Made by a program: the position numbers and the translations under genes | In this document: one piece after another, positions 17,099 through 25,892 of the stretch | Layout: every line of letters starts with the position of its first letter | Numbering within the stretch: the stretch's first letter is position 1 | The notes under the pieces: generated by a model | The model's input: only the letters and a program-made list of their open reading frames with translations | What the model was told of the DNA's origin: nothing | Database searches by the model: none | Assembly (NCBI GenBank): GCA_964403015.1 | Contig: CAYOEJ010000008.1 | Coordinates: 1-59,891 of the forward strand | Direction: 5' to 3' | Source: CAYOEJ01 sp964403015 | GTDB lineage: Bacteria; Actinomycetota; Actinomycetes; Actinomycetales; Actinomycetaceae | DNA: 59,891 nucleotides

Positions 17099-18709
17099 GT
17101 GGTAGACCAGTACCCCATTTTGACTCTAGTTCCACCAATTCTCGCAATTGTCCTTGCAATTGTTACGCGAAAAGTATTGCTCAGCCTTGGAGCGGGCATC
17201 GTCATAGGTGCGCTCATGAGCACCAACTTCAATATTGTCGCCTCCGCAAAAGAGCTGTGGACAACGGTCTCGGGGATTTTCTGGGCCGATGGCGGAGTCA
17301 ATACCGACTACGTCTACATCATCCTTTTCCTGCTCATCTTGGGCATCATCACGGCTCTCGTTCTCATGGCGGGCGGAGCTGAGGCGTTCTCAGAATGGGT
17401 AGCCACAAAGATTAAGACTCGTAAGGGCGCTCAGGGCATGGCCGCAGGGCTGGGCGTGCTCCTCTTTATCGATGATTACTTCAATGCCCTAGCCGTTGGG
17501 CAAGTTGCAAAGCCGGTAACCGACCGATTCCAGGTCTCACGAGCGAAACTCGCATACATTATCGACTCAACCTCGGCTCCGGTTTCCGTGCTCGCGCCAT
17601 TTTCCTCATGGGGTGCATCCATCATCGGCCTCCTTGCACCTATTTTTGCTGCTTCAACACTCGAGATCAGTGATTTGATGGGCTTTATCGAAGCATCATT
17701 TGCTAACTACTACGCGATCGCAGCGGTGCTGGCAGTCTTCGTCGTCATCTACTTCGGTACCGATTTCGGCCCCATGCGCAAGGAAGAAAAGCGCGCTTTG
17801 AAGCACGGCGATACGTTCGCACACGATGCTCAGATTCCGGGCGAGCTGTCTGAGGACCTGCCCGTGAATCGCCCGGGCGCTAAGAGAGCCCTCATCGTTC
17901 CGTTCATCGCTCTCGTGGTGGGTGTGGTCGGCGCAATGTTCTACACCGGCTGGGCAAGTTCTGGCGCCACGTCCCCCATGGACATGCTTGCGAACACCGT
18001 AGTAACTGATGCTTTGGTGATCGGTGCGCTTATCGGACTCGCCTGCGCCCTGTACTACTACCTACGAAACACGAACAGCAATGACGACTTTAGTGCCACG
18101 ACATTGTTGACTGGTTCGCTCGAGGGCATGAAGTCAATGCTCCCAGCCGTATTCATCCTCATCTTTGCGTGGACCCTTGGTGATGTTGTTGGCGCACTTG
18201 GAACGGGTGACTACCTTGGCGGCTTGGTTGCTGACTCAGGGATCTCCAATGCTTGGCTCGTTCCAATCATGTTTGTGGTTGCAGCTGGGATGGCCTTTTC
18301 GACCGGTACGTCTTGGGGCTCATTCGGCCTGCTTCTGCCAATCGCTGGAGATATCCTCATTGCCGCCGGCGCCACGGACTTCCTCATCCCCGCTCTCGGA
18401 GCCGTACTTGCGGGAGCAGTCTGGGGCGACCACTCCTCGCCGATCTCTGATACGACGATCCTTTCATCCACCGGTGCGGGCTGTGAAATCGTCACTCACG
18501 TCTCGACACAGCTCCCCTACGCTTTTTTTGCCGCAGGCGCTGCAATAATGGGTTACGTGGTACTTGCCATCAGCGGGTCTACGGTGCTGGGTCTCGTTAC
18601 GACCGTCGGTTTCCTTTTCGCTCTGTACGGACTGATAATTTGGCGAACAAACAAGCTGGTGGACGAATACGACGTGGAGGCCGAAGAGGAAGCAGCCGAA
18701 CAAGCGTAA
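17099..18709 (+). CDS. NhaC-family Na+/H+ antiporter
   Basis: 536 residues with about 12 hydrophobic segments. Motifs of the NhaC/YuiF antiporter family: LLFIDDYFNALAVGQVAKPVTDRF, IIDSTSAPVSVLAPFSSWG, STGTSWGSFGLLLPIAGDI and GAVWGDHSSPISDTTILSSTGAGCE, the last being the conserved ion-site region. It exchanges Na+ or an organic acid pair for protons across the cytoplasmic membrane; some members exchange malate/lactate or are amino-acid antiporters, so the substrate is not certain. GTG start 8 nt after AAAAGGAG. Confidence 0.88.
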   Translation: MVDQYPILTLVPPILAIVLAIVTRKVLLSLGAGIVIGALMSTNFNIVASAKELWTTVSGIFWADGGVNTDYVYIILFLLILGIITALVLMAGGAEAFSEWVATKIKTRKGAQGMAAGLGVLLFIDDYFNALAVGQVAKPVTDRFQVSRAKLAYIIDSTSAPVSVLAPFSSWGASIIGLLAPIFAASTLEISDLMGFIEASFANYYAIAAVLAVFVVIYFGTDFGPMRKEEKRALKHGDTFAHDAQIPGELSEDLPVNRPGAKRALIVPFIALVVGVVGAMFYTGWASSGATSPMDMLANTVVTDALVIGALIGLACALYYYLRNTNSNDDFSATTLLTGSLEGMKSMLPAVFILIFAWTLGDVVGALGTGDYLGGLVADSGISNAWLVPIMFVVAAGMAFSTGTSWGSFGLLLPIAGDILIAAGATDFLIPALGAVLAGAVWGDHSSPISDTTILSSTGAGCEIVTHVSTQLPYAFFAAGAAIMGYVVLAISGSTVLGLVTTVGFLFALYGLIIWRTNKLVDEYDVEAEEEAAEQA

Positions 18710-18718
18710 ACTGGCATC

Positions 18719-20386
18719 GTGCTCAGCTATGTAGTTTCTGGAGATCCCCACCATCCCGCCGTCATTGCGACTCACGGCGTGACAGATTGCGCCGCATCGT
18801 TGACGGATCTCTCTGAGCGCCTGTCGTCGAGATTCCAGGTCTTTTCGATCGACACTCTCGGGCACGGGGATTCACCACGGTTGACTGCCGAGGATCTCCT
18901 AGACCCCTTTGGTGCAGCGCTTGATGCGCTACGCGAGACAGTCATCGAAATCAATGCGCAGCGTGCCGATCGACAGGCCGTACCATCTCCACTGATCGGA
19001 ATCGGACACTCGATGGGAGGCGCCCTACTTTCCGCACTTGCGGATATTGATCCCTACCTCTTCCAGTTGGTGATTCTCGAGGATCCCGCATGGCTCTCGA
19101 CCGATCAAAGTCGCGGCTATCACGACGACGCCGTTGCAGCGCGGCACAGCATCGAGGGTATGCGAGCCAATCCTGAAGCTGCACTGAAATCAATCATGAA
19201 CGAGTACCCCTCGTGGCCTGCGAGCGAGTACGCGGGCTGGCTTCAGGGCAAGATGCGAGTGGATCTCGCACTGCGCGAATCTGGCGTGGTGACCTTCGAT
19301 GAGCCGTGGGAAAGCCTAGCGTCACGGCTGTCAGTCCGCACCGTCGTCGTCACCTCAGATGGACCGGACACTCTCGTGGACCCCGACGCGGTGCGCAACA
19401 TTGGCAATGAGTTCATCAGCGTGCGCCACCTGCCAGGAGCCCGCCACTGTATACGCCGCGAGGACCCCGAAGCGTTCGATGCCATGCTGGCCGAAGTGCT
19501 TGAATCCTACGTGGACCCTGTCGCTGCCAATCCAGACGCCGAGGCCACGGCGCCGTACATAAGGCCGGAACTCGAACACGTCATCGCCGATACGCCGGCA
19601 CAAACCACTTCTCACCCCGACCTCATGAGAAGTGCGGGTGAGGAGCTCTTATCGAGCGGCACACAACTCGAGAAGGCGCAGATGCCGCAGGTCACGAATT
19701 CGGGCACCCGAATCTTTGATACTCCCATCGCCACTCATACCCTATTTGCCATTCATGGCGGAGCGTATATAGCGGGAAGCGCGAAATACAACGATTGCCA
19801 AAACGCCGAGCTGCGCGATCTTGGTTTTAGGGTCGTGGCCCCCGAGTACCGGTTGGCACCGGAAGACCCCTACCCTGCCGCCGTCGAGGATTGTGAGCGT
19901 GAGCTGGCTGAGCTCTCCGGCCCGGTGGTGCTGTTTGGAGATTCCGCCGGCGCTGGGCTCGCATGGACGATCGCAGCCCGAGGCAACGTTAAGGTTGACG
20001 GACTGATACTGCTTGAGCCATGCATCGATCCACTCATCGCGGCACGCTCATATACCAGGTGGTCGAAGGCTCCGGTCTTTACCCGCCAGGCCGCAGTCCC
20101 TGCGTGGGAGCACTACCGTGGCACCACGCCAACGGTCTCCGAAGCGCTACGTAGCGTCCATCGAATTCCGGCGACCTTCGTCGTCGTCAATCCAAGCGAC
20201 CCGCTGCGCGACGAAGGCATCCAGCTCGCGAAAGATCTTGCTGATGCGGGCGCGGTGGTCGAACTGCATATGCCATCGGGGACTTTCCACGGATCGCTGA
20301 GCGCTCCCGGGCCGGTCTGGGAAGAACTAAAGGCGCTAATTGGGCGATTCGTCAGCGAGCTCGGGCAGAATTCTCGCTCCAGCTAG
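18719..20386 (+). CDS. Tandem alpha/beta hydrolase fusion (lactonase-type + HSL-type esterase)
   Basis: 555 residues containing two complete hydrolase modules. Residues 1-265: classical fold with nucleophile GIGHSMGG (Ser about 97), and a terminal His in GARHCIRRED. Residues about 325-550: hormone-sensitive-lipase type with oxyanion HGGAYIAGS, nucleophile GDSAGAG, acid in NPSDPLRDEG and His in GTFHGS. Both triads look intact. Cytoplasmic, no signal peptide. GTG start 9 bp after the NhaC stop, with no ribosome site but TAAACT 6 nt upstream, so probably leaderless. 3' end overlaps the convergent SGNH gene by 35 bp. Such a two-enzyme fusion is unusual; substrates unknown. Confidence 0.85.
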   Translation: MLSYVVSGDPHHPAVIATHGVTDCAASLTDLSERLSSRFQVFSIDTLGHGDSPRLTAEDLLDPFGAALDALRETVIEINAQRADRQAVPSPLIGIGHSMGGALLSALADIDPYLFQLVILEDPAWLSTDQSRGYHDDAVAARHSIEGMRANPEAALKSIMNEYPSWPASEYAGWLQGKMRVDLALRESGVVTFDEPWESLASRLSVRTVVVTSDGPDTLVDPDAVRNIGNEFISVRHLPGARHCIRREDPEAFDAMLAEVLESYVDPVAANPDAEATAPYIRPELEHVIADTPAQTTSHPDLMRSAGEELLSSGTQLEKAQMPQVTNSGTRIFDTPIATHTLFAIHGGAYIAGSAKYNDCQNAELRDLGFRVVAPEYRLAPEDPYPAAVEDCERELAELSGPVVLFGDSAGAGLAWTIAARGNVKVDGLILLEPCIDPLIAARSYTRWSKAPVFTRQAAVPAWEHYRGTTPTVSEALRSVHRIPATFVVVNPSDPLRDEGIQLAKDLADAGAVVELHMPSGTFHGSLSAPGPVWEELKALIGRFVSELGQNSRSS

Positions 20387-21185
20387 GGTTGGCACTCCAG
20401 CGCGGCAGATCGCCAACGTTGACGTGCTGCCAGCCGCGAACCTCACTCATCTTGTTGAGGAACTCTTGAGCCCACAACTCATACCAAGGTGAGTTCGGAT
20501 GGAAAAGATCTGGGGCGTGGTACTTCACCATGTAATCGCGAAGGCTCAGTGATTCCGAGAGAGCCTCAAGTTCCACGACGTGATGGCGTTTGCTTGCTTC
20601 CTCGCGAATGATGGCAGACATTTCTTGGGCACGCGTAGCAACACGAAGAGGCTTAAAGGTAGGGATGTCAGCGATGTATGTACCAGCCGGTAGTTGCTCG
20701 CAGAGCTGGCGATAGCGCGCGCGAAACTCGCTCAGATCCAACCAATCCAGACCAACGTCGTTTCCGCCGATATCGAGGGTGACGACGTCGGGCACGAGCG
20801 GTTTTCCATGCAGTTCCAGTCCGTTCAGCTGTGGCAGCTGAGTTCCGAGCACGGAGGCAACAGTGCCGCCCGATAGCGACAGGTTCAGCAGTACAACCTC
20901 TCGGCCGGTCGCGTGCTCAAGCCCCATCGCAATACGCGGTACATAGCCCTCACCCACTTCGTCGGCGCCGAGCCCTTGAGCAGCCGAATCGCCGAACGCG
21001 ACGTAAATCAGCGGCCGTTCATTTTCGGGAGCGCGGGATTCGAGGTCATCAAGAGCGTGAATGAGATGGTGCTCCCAGTAGCGCCGCAAAGGAGAATTCT
21101 GTTTCGCAACACTCTTGACTGCTCGATAGGCCCGAGCGGTCAGAAGACCGCCGCCAAACAGTGCTGCGCTTCGCTTGAGATTCAT
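20352..21185 (-). CDS. SGNH/GDSL hydrolase
   Basis: 277 residues. All four blocks are seen: GDSAAQG (nucleophile Ser, block I), NLSLSGGT (Gly, block II), DIGGNDVG (Asn, block III) and DLFHPNSPWY (Asp-x-x-His, block V). The N-terminus (LKRSAALFGGGLLTARAYRAVKSV) is a weak hydrophobic anchor. Esterase/lipase or acyl-hydrolase, substrate unknown. No ribosome site before the ATG; TAGACT (21192-21197) ends 6 nt upstream, hence a leaderless promoter is likely. Convergent and overlapping with the tandem hydrolase. Confidence 0.87.
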   Translation of the reverse strand: MNLKRSAALFGGGLLTARAYRAVKSVAKQNSPLRRYWEHHLIHALDDLESRAPENERPLIYVAFGDSAAQGLGADEVGEGYVPRIAMGLEHATGREVVLLNLSLSGGTVASVLGTQLPQLNGLELHGKPLVPDVVTLDIGGNDVGLDWLDLSEFRARYRQLCEQLPAGTYIADIPTFKPLRVATRAQEMSAIIREEASKRHHVVELEALSESLSLRDYMVKYHAPDLFHPNSPWYELWAQEFLNKMSEVRGWQHVNVGDLPRWSANPSWSENSARAR

Positions 21186-21272
21186 GCATTCAGTCTAGTC
21201 CCGGTGCTACGAGAAGTGACATCTCCGGCTACGATAAACCACCCGCTCGCAGCCAAGCAGAATCCCACTCCT

Positions 21273-22934
21273 TTAAATTTCTTCCGGAACCATAGAAATC
21301 GCGCCGCATGGGCACTCCTGTGCACACACTCCACAGCCCTTGCAGTAATCGTATTTGAACTCGTACTTTCCGGGCTCAAGTTTGGTGATGGCGTTGTCTG
21401 GACAAACGCCAAAGCAGTTGTCACAGCCAAAGCAGTTGCCGCAGCTCATGCACCGTCGAGCCTCGTAAAGCGCCGAGTCCTCGTCGAGGCCCTTAACTAC
21501 CTCATCAAACGTTGATGCGCGCCGCGCCCCTTCGAGTCGTTCGCGAACCTTGTGCGGAGCGTCAGAGTAGTACCACGTCTCCATGCGATCAAGGGTGGCG
21601 TCGGCGGACTTTGGCGGTGCAGCGTAAGTGCCGCCGTGGAGCCAAGCGTCGATGTATCGCGCAGCCTTCTTTCCGTGTCCAATTGCCACGGTCACGTTCT
21701 TCTCTGCTGGAACCATGTCACCACCTGCGAAGACGCCGGGCCGTCCAGTCATCATTTGTGGCGACACACGAACCACACCGCGGTCGATCTCCACGCCGTC
21801 TACACCCTCCAGAAGCGAGAGATCCGACTCTTGACCAAGCGCCATAATTAGCGAATCGGCCGCGAGCTCCTCGTACTCACCGGTCGGCTGTGGGAACCCA
21901 TTCTCATCCAGTTCCATCTTTTCGATCTTGATAGTTCCCTCATTCACGTGATTGACGGTGGAGAGCCAACGCATCTTGATGCCTTCTTCCTCAGCTTCTT
22001 GGACTTCGGAGTCGTGGGCGGGCATGCGATCGCGCGTGCGCCGATACAGAATGACTGATTCGGTGGCACCCAGCCTGCGTGCTGTTCGCGCCGCATCCAC
22101 TGCAGTATTGCCGCCTCCATATACCACCACCCGACGCCCGAGCATGGGCTGGAGTTCCTCGCCACCCTGCTGTTCAACATCGCGCAAGATGTCCACTGCA
22201 TCCATAATCTTGGAGGCCGCCCCTGCTGGCACATTCACGTTCTTGCCGATCTGCGCACCGACCGCGGTGAAGACCGCGTCAAATTCTTCGAGAGCCGCTT
22301 CGACGTCGTCAACGCGCGAGTTTTGCTCGAACGTTACGCCGATGTTGGCGATCCGCTGGATTTCGGCGTCGAGAATCTCGCGAGGCAAGCGGTATGAGGG
22401 GATGCCATAGCGCATCATCCCTCCCGGCTTCTCCCCCAAATCACGCACGGTTACGCTGTGCCCGAGGAGCGCTAGGTGGTAGGCAGCCGAGAGTCCGGAG
22501 GGACCCGAGCCCACCACGAGCACCTTTATGCCGGTTGGCTTGACGTGAACGTTGATCTGCCAACCTTCCTCGATCGCCTTATCACCCAAGAAGCGCTCCA
22601 CGGCGTTAATGCCCACCGCTTCATCTACCTGCGCGCGGTTACACACTGTCTCACAGCTGTGATAGCACACTCGTCCCATAGTTGCGGGCAGCGGATTGTT
22701 GACCATAATCTCGCGCCAGGCATCTTCATACCTGCCTTCTTCGGCGTGGTACAGCCATTGCTGGATGTTCTCCCCGGCAGGACACTGCTTGTTGCAGGGG
22801 GGAAGAAGGTCAACGTAAACGGGCCGTTCTGATCGCCAAGATCCCGTCTCGTTTGCTAGGGAGGATCCCACGTCGAGCGTAATGGCAAACGGACGCAGTC
22901 CTTCGTGGCTACCAGAGTGAGCAGGTGCGCTCAT
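21273..22934 (-). CDS. GltD-like NAD(P)H oxidoreductase fused to a 2x[4Fe-4S] ferredoxin domain
   Basis: 553 residues. N-terminal Fe-S/helical domain (PPCNKQCPAGENIQQWL ... CYHSCETVCNRAQ), an FAD-binding GSGPSGLSAAYHLALLGH, an NADPH-binding YGGGNTAVDAARTARRLGA, and at the C-terminus two ferredoxin clusters: C-x2-C-x2-C-x3-CP at CFGCDNCFGVCP and CKGCGVCAQECP. It is last in the gamma-alpha-beta oxidoreductase operon and overlaps porB by 4 bp, so it likely takes the place of the delta (ferredoxin) subunit and passes electrons from 2-oxoacid oxidation to NADP, or the reverse. Confidence 0.9.
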   Translation of the reverse strand: MSAPAHSGSHEGLRPFAITLDVGSSLANETGSWRSERPVYVDLLPPCNKQCPAGENIQQWLYHAEEGRYEDAWREIMVNNPLPATMGRVCYHSCETVCNRAQVDEAVGINAVERFLGDKAIEEGWQINVHVKPTGIKVLVVGSGPSGLSAAYHLALLGHSVTVRDLGEKPGGMMRYGIPSYRLPREILDAEIQRIANIGVTFEQNSRVDDVEAALEEFDAVFTAVGAQIGKNVNVPAGAASKIMDAVDILRDVEQQGGEELQPMLGRRVVVYGGGNTAVDAARTARRLGATESVILYRRTRDRMPAHDSEVQEAEEEGIKMRWLSTVNHVNEGTIKIEKMELDENGFPQPTGEYEELAADSLIMALGQESDLSLLEGVDGVEIDRGVVRVSPQMMTGRPGVFAGGDMVPAEKNVTVAIGHGKKAARYIDAWLHGGTYAAPPKSADATLDRMETWYYSDAPHKVRERLEGARRASTFDEVVKGLDEDSALYEARRCMSCGNCFGCDNCFGVCPDNAITKLEPGKYEFKYDYCKGCGVCAQECPCGAISMVPEEI

Positions 22935-23764
22935 GATTCTTCTCCTTCGTACTTCACAAACTCATCGAGAGATTCATCGTCGATAAGGTTGTACCTACGA
23001 ATATTTCGATCGGCCGAGGCCTGGATGCGATCGATGACAGCCGGATCGGCGTCCTTCCTAAACAAATGCGCGAATCGCTTCTGTAGCTTCAGGTACTCGG
23101 TTACGGGCGCGGGCCTGCGAATCTTCATCACNNNNNNNNNNNNNNNNNNNNNNNNNNNNNNNNNNNNNNNNNNNNNNNNNNNNNNNNNNNNNNNNNNNNN
23201 NNNNNNNNNNNNNNNNNNNNNNNNNNNNNNNTTCATGTACGCCTCGTTGTCGTAGCAAATGTAGAGAACGTCGTCGTTCCTCTCAAACATGCCGGACAGT
23301 GCGCCAAAGCCAATATCAACCGTTCCGCCGTCGCCGCCCTGGGCAACCACGCGCACATCAGTTCTGCCTTTCGCCCGTAGCGCGGCTTGAACGCCGGTTG
23401 CTACCGCCGGCGCATTACCGAAAAGGGAATGGATCCACGCAAGGTTCCACGAGGTCTCCGGATACGGCGTCGAGAAAACTTCGAGGCAGCCCGTGGCATT
23501 AACCGCGATCACGTTGTTGTCGGTGGCGGCCATCGCGGCGTCGAGCGCGTAGCGCGCTCCCAACGCCTCGCCACATCCTTGGCAGGCGCGGTGCCCGGAG
23601 GTCAAGGAGTTAAATCGGTTCTTTCCCGATTGCACTGACTTCTGCGCGTCCTCAACCAGCCGGTTGCCCACGGCAAAGGATCCCACCTGATAGAACTTCA
23701 TCTCCTCCGAGTGAGGAATGTTGGTGGGTCGAAATCGTGGTGTGGGTAGGTCAACCTGACTCAT
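22931..23764 (-). CDS. porB: 2-oxoacid:ferredoxin oxidoreductase beta subunit (interrupted by gap)
   Basis: TPP-binding catalytic subunit. N-terminal part: HRACQGCGEALGARYALDAA, NATGCLEVFSTPYP, the TPP/Mg motif GGDGGTVDIGFG and YICYDNEAYM. A 100-N gap follows and the sequence resumes at KIRRPAPVTEYLKLQKRFAHLF. By comparison with family length, about 100 residues are missing, so the real gap is nearer 300 bp than 100. Start overlaps the alpha-subunit stop by 4 bp. Acceptor-side substrate (pyruvate or branched-chain 2-oxoacid) cannot be settled. Confidence 0.9.
   Translation of the reverse strand: MSQVDLPTPRFRPTNIPHSEEMKFYQVGSFAVGNRLVEDAQKSVQSGKNRFNSLTSGHRACQGCGEALGARYALDAAMAATDNNVIAVNATGCLEVFSTPYPETSWNLAWIHSLFGNAPAVATGVQAALRAKGRTDVRVVAQGGDGGTVDIGFGALSGMFERNDDVLYICYDNEAYMXXXXXXXXXXXXXXXXXXXXXXXXXXXXXXXXXXVMKIRRPAPVTEYLKLQKRFAHLFRKDADPAVIDRIQASADRNIRRYNLIDDESLDEFVKYEGEES
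23132..23231. other. Scaffold gap (100 N) inside porB
   Basis: Flanks do not overlap; real sequence coding roughly 100 residues of the beta subunit is missing. Confidence 0.95.
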
Positions 23765-25032
23765 TGCTCCACTCCCTCCATGTCGTGTTGGGCCATCCGC
23801 TCAGCAACGTCGCGCAACATATTTTCTGGAATCGCTCCCGACCTACGCGCTGCGGACTCACGTGCAAGCTCGCGCTCCACTAGGTCGGTATCAAGATCGA
23901 GGAAGGTCGTGTCCTCTACCTCGTCACGGACAGCCTTGTCGAGGTAGGCATTGAGCGAGGAAATCGTGATGTCGCGTCCGCCGAGTCCTGCGATGAGCTC
24001 GTGGCAGGTGAAGCTAGTGCCGCGGAGCGCGGCGCGGCAGTGAGACGACACTATTCCGCCAATTCCCACCGAGAATGCCTTCTCGAGGACGATGAACCGC
24101 GCACACCTCGACAGTGCCTCGCGCACAGCCTGGCTTGGGAATGGCCGGAAAGCGACAAGCGAGAGTACGCCGATCTTCTCCCCTGTTTCCCGACGCATGT
24201 CCACCACGTCGCGGAGCGTTCCCGTTACAGAACCCAGACACACGATGATTGTCTCGGCGTCCTCAGTCTTGTAATGGTGCAGGAGACCACCGGAATCACG
24301 GCCGAAGATTTCCTTATATTCGGCTTGAACTCGCGGGATAAGTTCGAGAGCATCCAGCTGCTTGTGATGGGCGAGATAGCGCACTTCGGTAAACGCTTCC
24401 GGCCCTACCATCGCACCGATAGAGATCGGCGCCTGCGGGTCCAGCACCTGCCGGGGCTCATACGGTGGCAGGAATTGATCTACCTTCTCAATTTCTGGCA
24501 CGTCTACCTGCTCAACGGCATGGGTCAGAATAAAGCCGTCCATGCAGACCATGACCGGAAGCGACAGTTCCTCAGCAATCTTAAAGGCCTGCACGTGCAG
24601 ATCAGCCGCTTCCTGGTTATCGATGGCATAAAGCTGGAGCCACCCAGAATCGCGCTGCGACATGGCGTCCGAGTGATCGTTCCAAATGTTGATCGGAGAT
24701 CCAATCGCACGGTTGGCCACGGTCATCACGATGGGCAAGCCTAGGCCTGAAGCGTTATAGACGGCCTCCACCATGAACAGCAAGCCTTGCGACGCAGTAG
24801 CCGTATAGGCGCGAGCCCCCGCTGCAGACGCGCCTATCGAGGCTGACATCGCTGAGAACTCCGACTCGACATTGACGTACTCGCAGTTCTCGATGAGACC
24901 CGCCTTAGTCATTGCGGAGAGCGCTTCGACGATATGGGTTTGCGGGGAAATCGGATAGGCACAGATCACTTCTGGCCGCGAGGCAGCCACCGCCTCCGCT
25001 ACCGCTTTCGATCCTTCAATCTGCTTAAGCAT
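23761..25032 (-). CDS. porA: 2-oxoacid:ferredoxin oxidoreductase alpha subunit
   Basis: 423 residues. Pyrimidine-binding TPP domain (residues about 1-230: AYPISPQTHIVEALS, YVNVESEFSAMSASIGASAAGARAYTATASQGLLFM) followed by the transketolase C-terminal-like domain (VGVLSLVAFRPFP-type region, IVLEKAFSVGIGGI). With gamma and beta subunits it oxidatively decarboxylates pyruvate or a related 2-oxoacid to acyl-CoA with reduction of ferredoxin. Its start overlaps the gamma-subunit stop by 8 bp. Confidence 0.93.
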   Translation of the reverse strand: MLKQIEGSKAVAEAVAASRPEVICAYPISPQTHIVEALSAMTKAGLIENCEYVNVESEFSAMSASIGASAAGARAYTATASQGLLFMVEAVYNASGLGLPIVMTVANRAIGSPINIWNDHSDAMSQRDSGWLQLYAIDNQEAADLHVQAFKIAEELSLPVMVCMDGFILTHAVEQVDVPEIEKVDQFLPPYEPRQVLDPQAPISIGAMVGPEAFTEVRYLAHHKQLDALELIPRVQAEYKEIFGRDSGGLLHHYKTEDAETIIVCLGSVTGTLRDVVDMRRETGEKIGVLSLVAFRPFPSQAVREALSRCARFIVLEKAFSVGIGGIVSSHCRAALRGTSFTCHELIAGLGGRDITISSLNAYLDKAVRDEVEDTTFLDLDTDLVERELARESAARRSGAIPENMLRDVAERMAQHDMEGVEQ

Positions 25033-25774
25033 GCGATTCCTCCTCGCTCACACTTGCACGAGCCTGCGCATCGGGCAGATCCTCTCCCGCCACGCCAGCT
25101 TCGACTCCGGGTTCCCCATCTACCGCTTCAGCCGCGTCATCACCGGTTTCGTAAGGGACGACGCCGGAATCCAGATCCGTTACTGGCTCACCCTGCTTGC
25201 CCTGAAGTTCCTGTCGTTTGGCGAGCACAAGTTGGTAAGCCTCGTTGGCAGCCGCAACGTTGAGTTCGCCAACCTTCCCGGGGAAACGCTCCATGATGGC
25301 CCGATTGACCGATTCCATGCGATATAGGTCGGTCAGAGCCGCCGCCGCACCTAGGAGCACGGCGTTCGGAACGGTTCTCCCCGTATGCTTGCGCGCGATA
25401 TCCGCTGCTGGAACCGTCATGAAGTGGCCGAGAGGCATGGAACCTTGTAGCTCGCTCAAACCAAGTTCGGCAGTGCGCTTTGAGGAATTGAGTAAGACGT
25501 AACCTTCCGGATTCAATCCCGAAAAGACATCGATAATGCCCAGCAATGTTGGGTCTTGGACAATGACTAGGTCCGGCCTAAGCACGGGCTCACGCGTGCG
25601 GATCTCCGTATCTCGCACGCGGCAATAGGCGACGACGGGCGCTCCCGTTCGTTCCGACCCAAATGAGGGAAATGCTTGAGCGTGCCGTCCTTCGGCAAAC
25701 GCCGCAATAGCCACAAGATCGGACGCCGTGACCACGCCCTGCCCGCCCCGGCCATGAATTCTTACCTCTACCAT
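25025..25774 (-). CDS. porG: 2-oxoacid:ferredoxin oxidoreductase gamma subunit
   Basis: 249 residues. N-terminal GRGGQGVVTASDLVAIAAFAEG and AFPSFGSERTGAPV are the hallmarks of the gamma domain. The last ~45 residues are an acidic, Ala/Gly/Asp-rich tail without known domain; there is no ferredoxin domain here, that role being taken by the fourth gene. First gene of the operon. ATG has no ribosome site; TAGCCT (25781-25786) ends 6 nt upstream, indicating a leaderless operon promoter. Confidence 0.9.
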   Translation of the reverse strand: MVEVRIHGRGGQGVVTASDLVAIAAFAEGRHAQAFPSFGSERTGAPVVAYCRVRDTEIRTREPVLRPDLVIVQDPTLLGIIDVFSGLNPEGYVLLNSSKRTAELGLSELQGSMPLGHFMTVPAADIARKHTGRTVPNAVLLGAAAALTDLYRMESVNRAIMERFPGKVGELNVAAANEAYQLVLAKRQELQGKQGEPVTDLDSGVVPYETGDDAAEAVDGEPGVEAGVAGEDLPDAQARASVSEEESHA

Positions 25775-25845
25775 GACTTTAGGCTAGTGCTCTAGGTCAC
25801 GTTATACACTCGTTCAGAGCTAACACTTTTATTGCCAATATCGCG

Positions 25846-25873
25846 GCCTAGGCCACAATATCGAAAAACCGTA
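25846..25873. repeat. GGCCTAGGCC palindrome flanked by CAATATCG direct repeats
   Basis: A perfect 10-bp palindrome (25855-25864) sits between two identical octamers (25846-25853, 25866-25873), 20 bp apart, about 75 bp upstream of the porG start. It looks like an operator with repeated half-sites. No known regulator consensus is recognised. Confidence 0.4.
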
Positions 25874-25892
25874 GCCGCCAAGGACAATGGTC

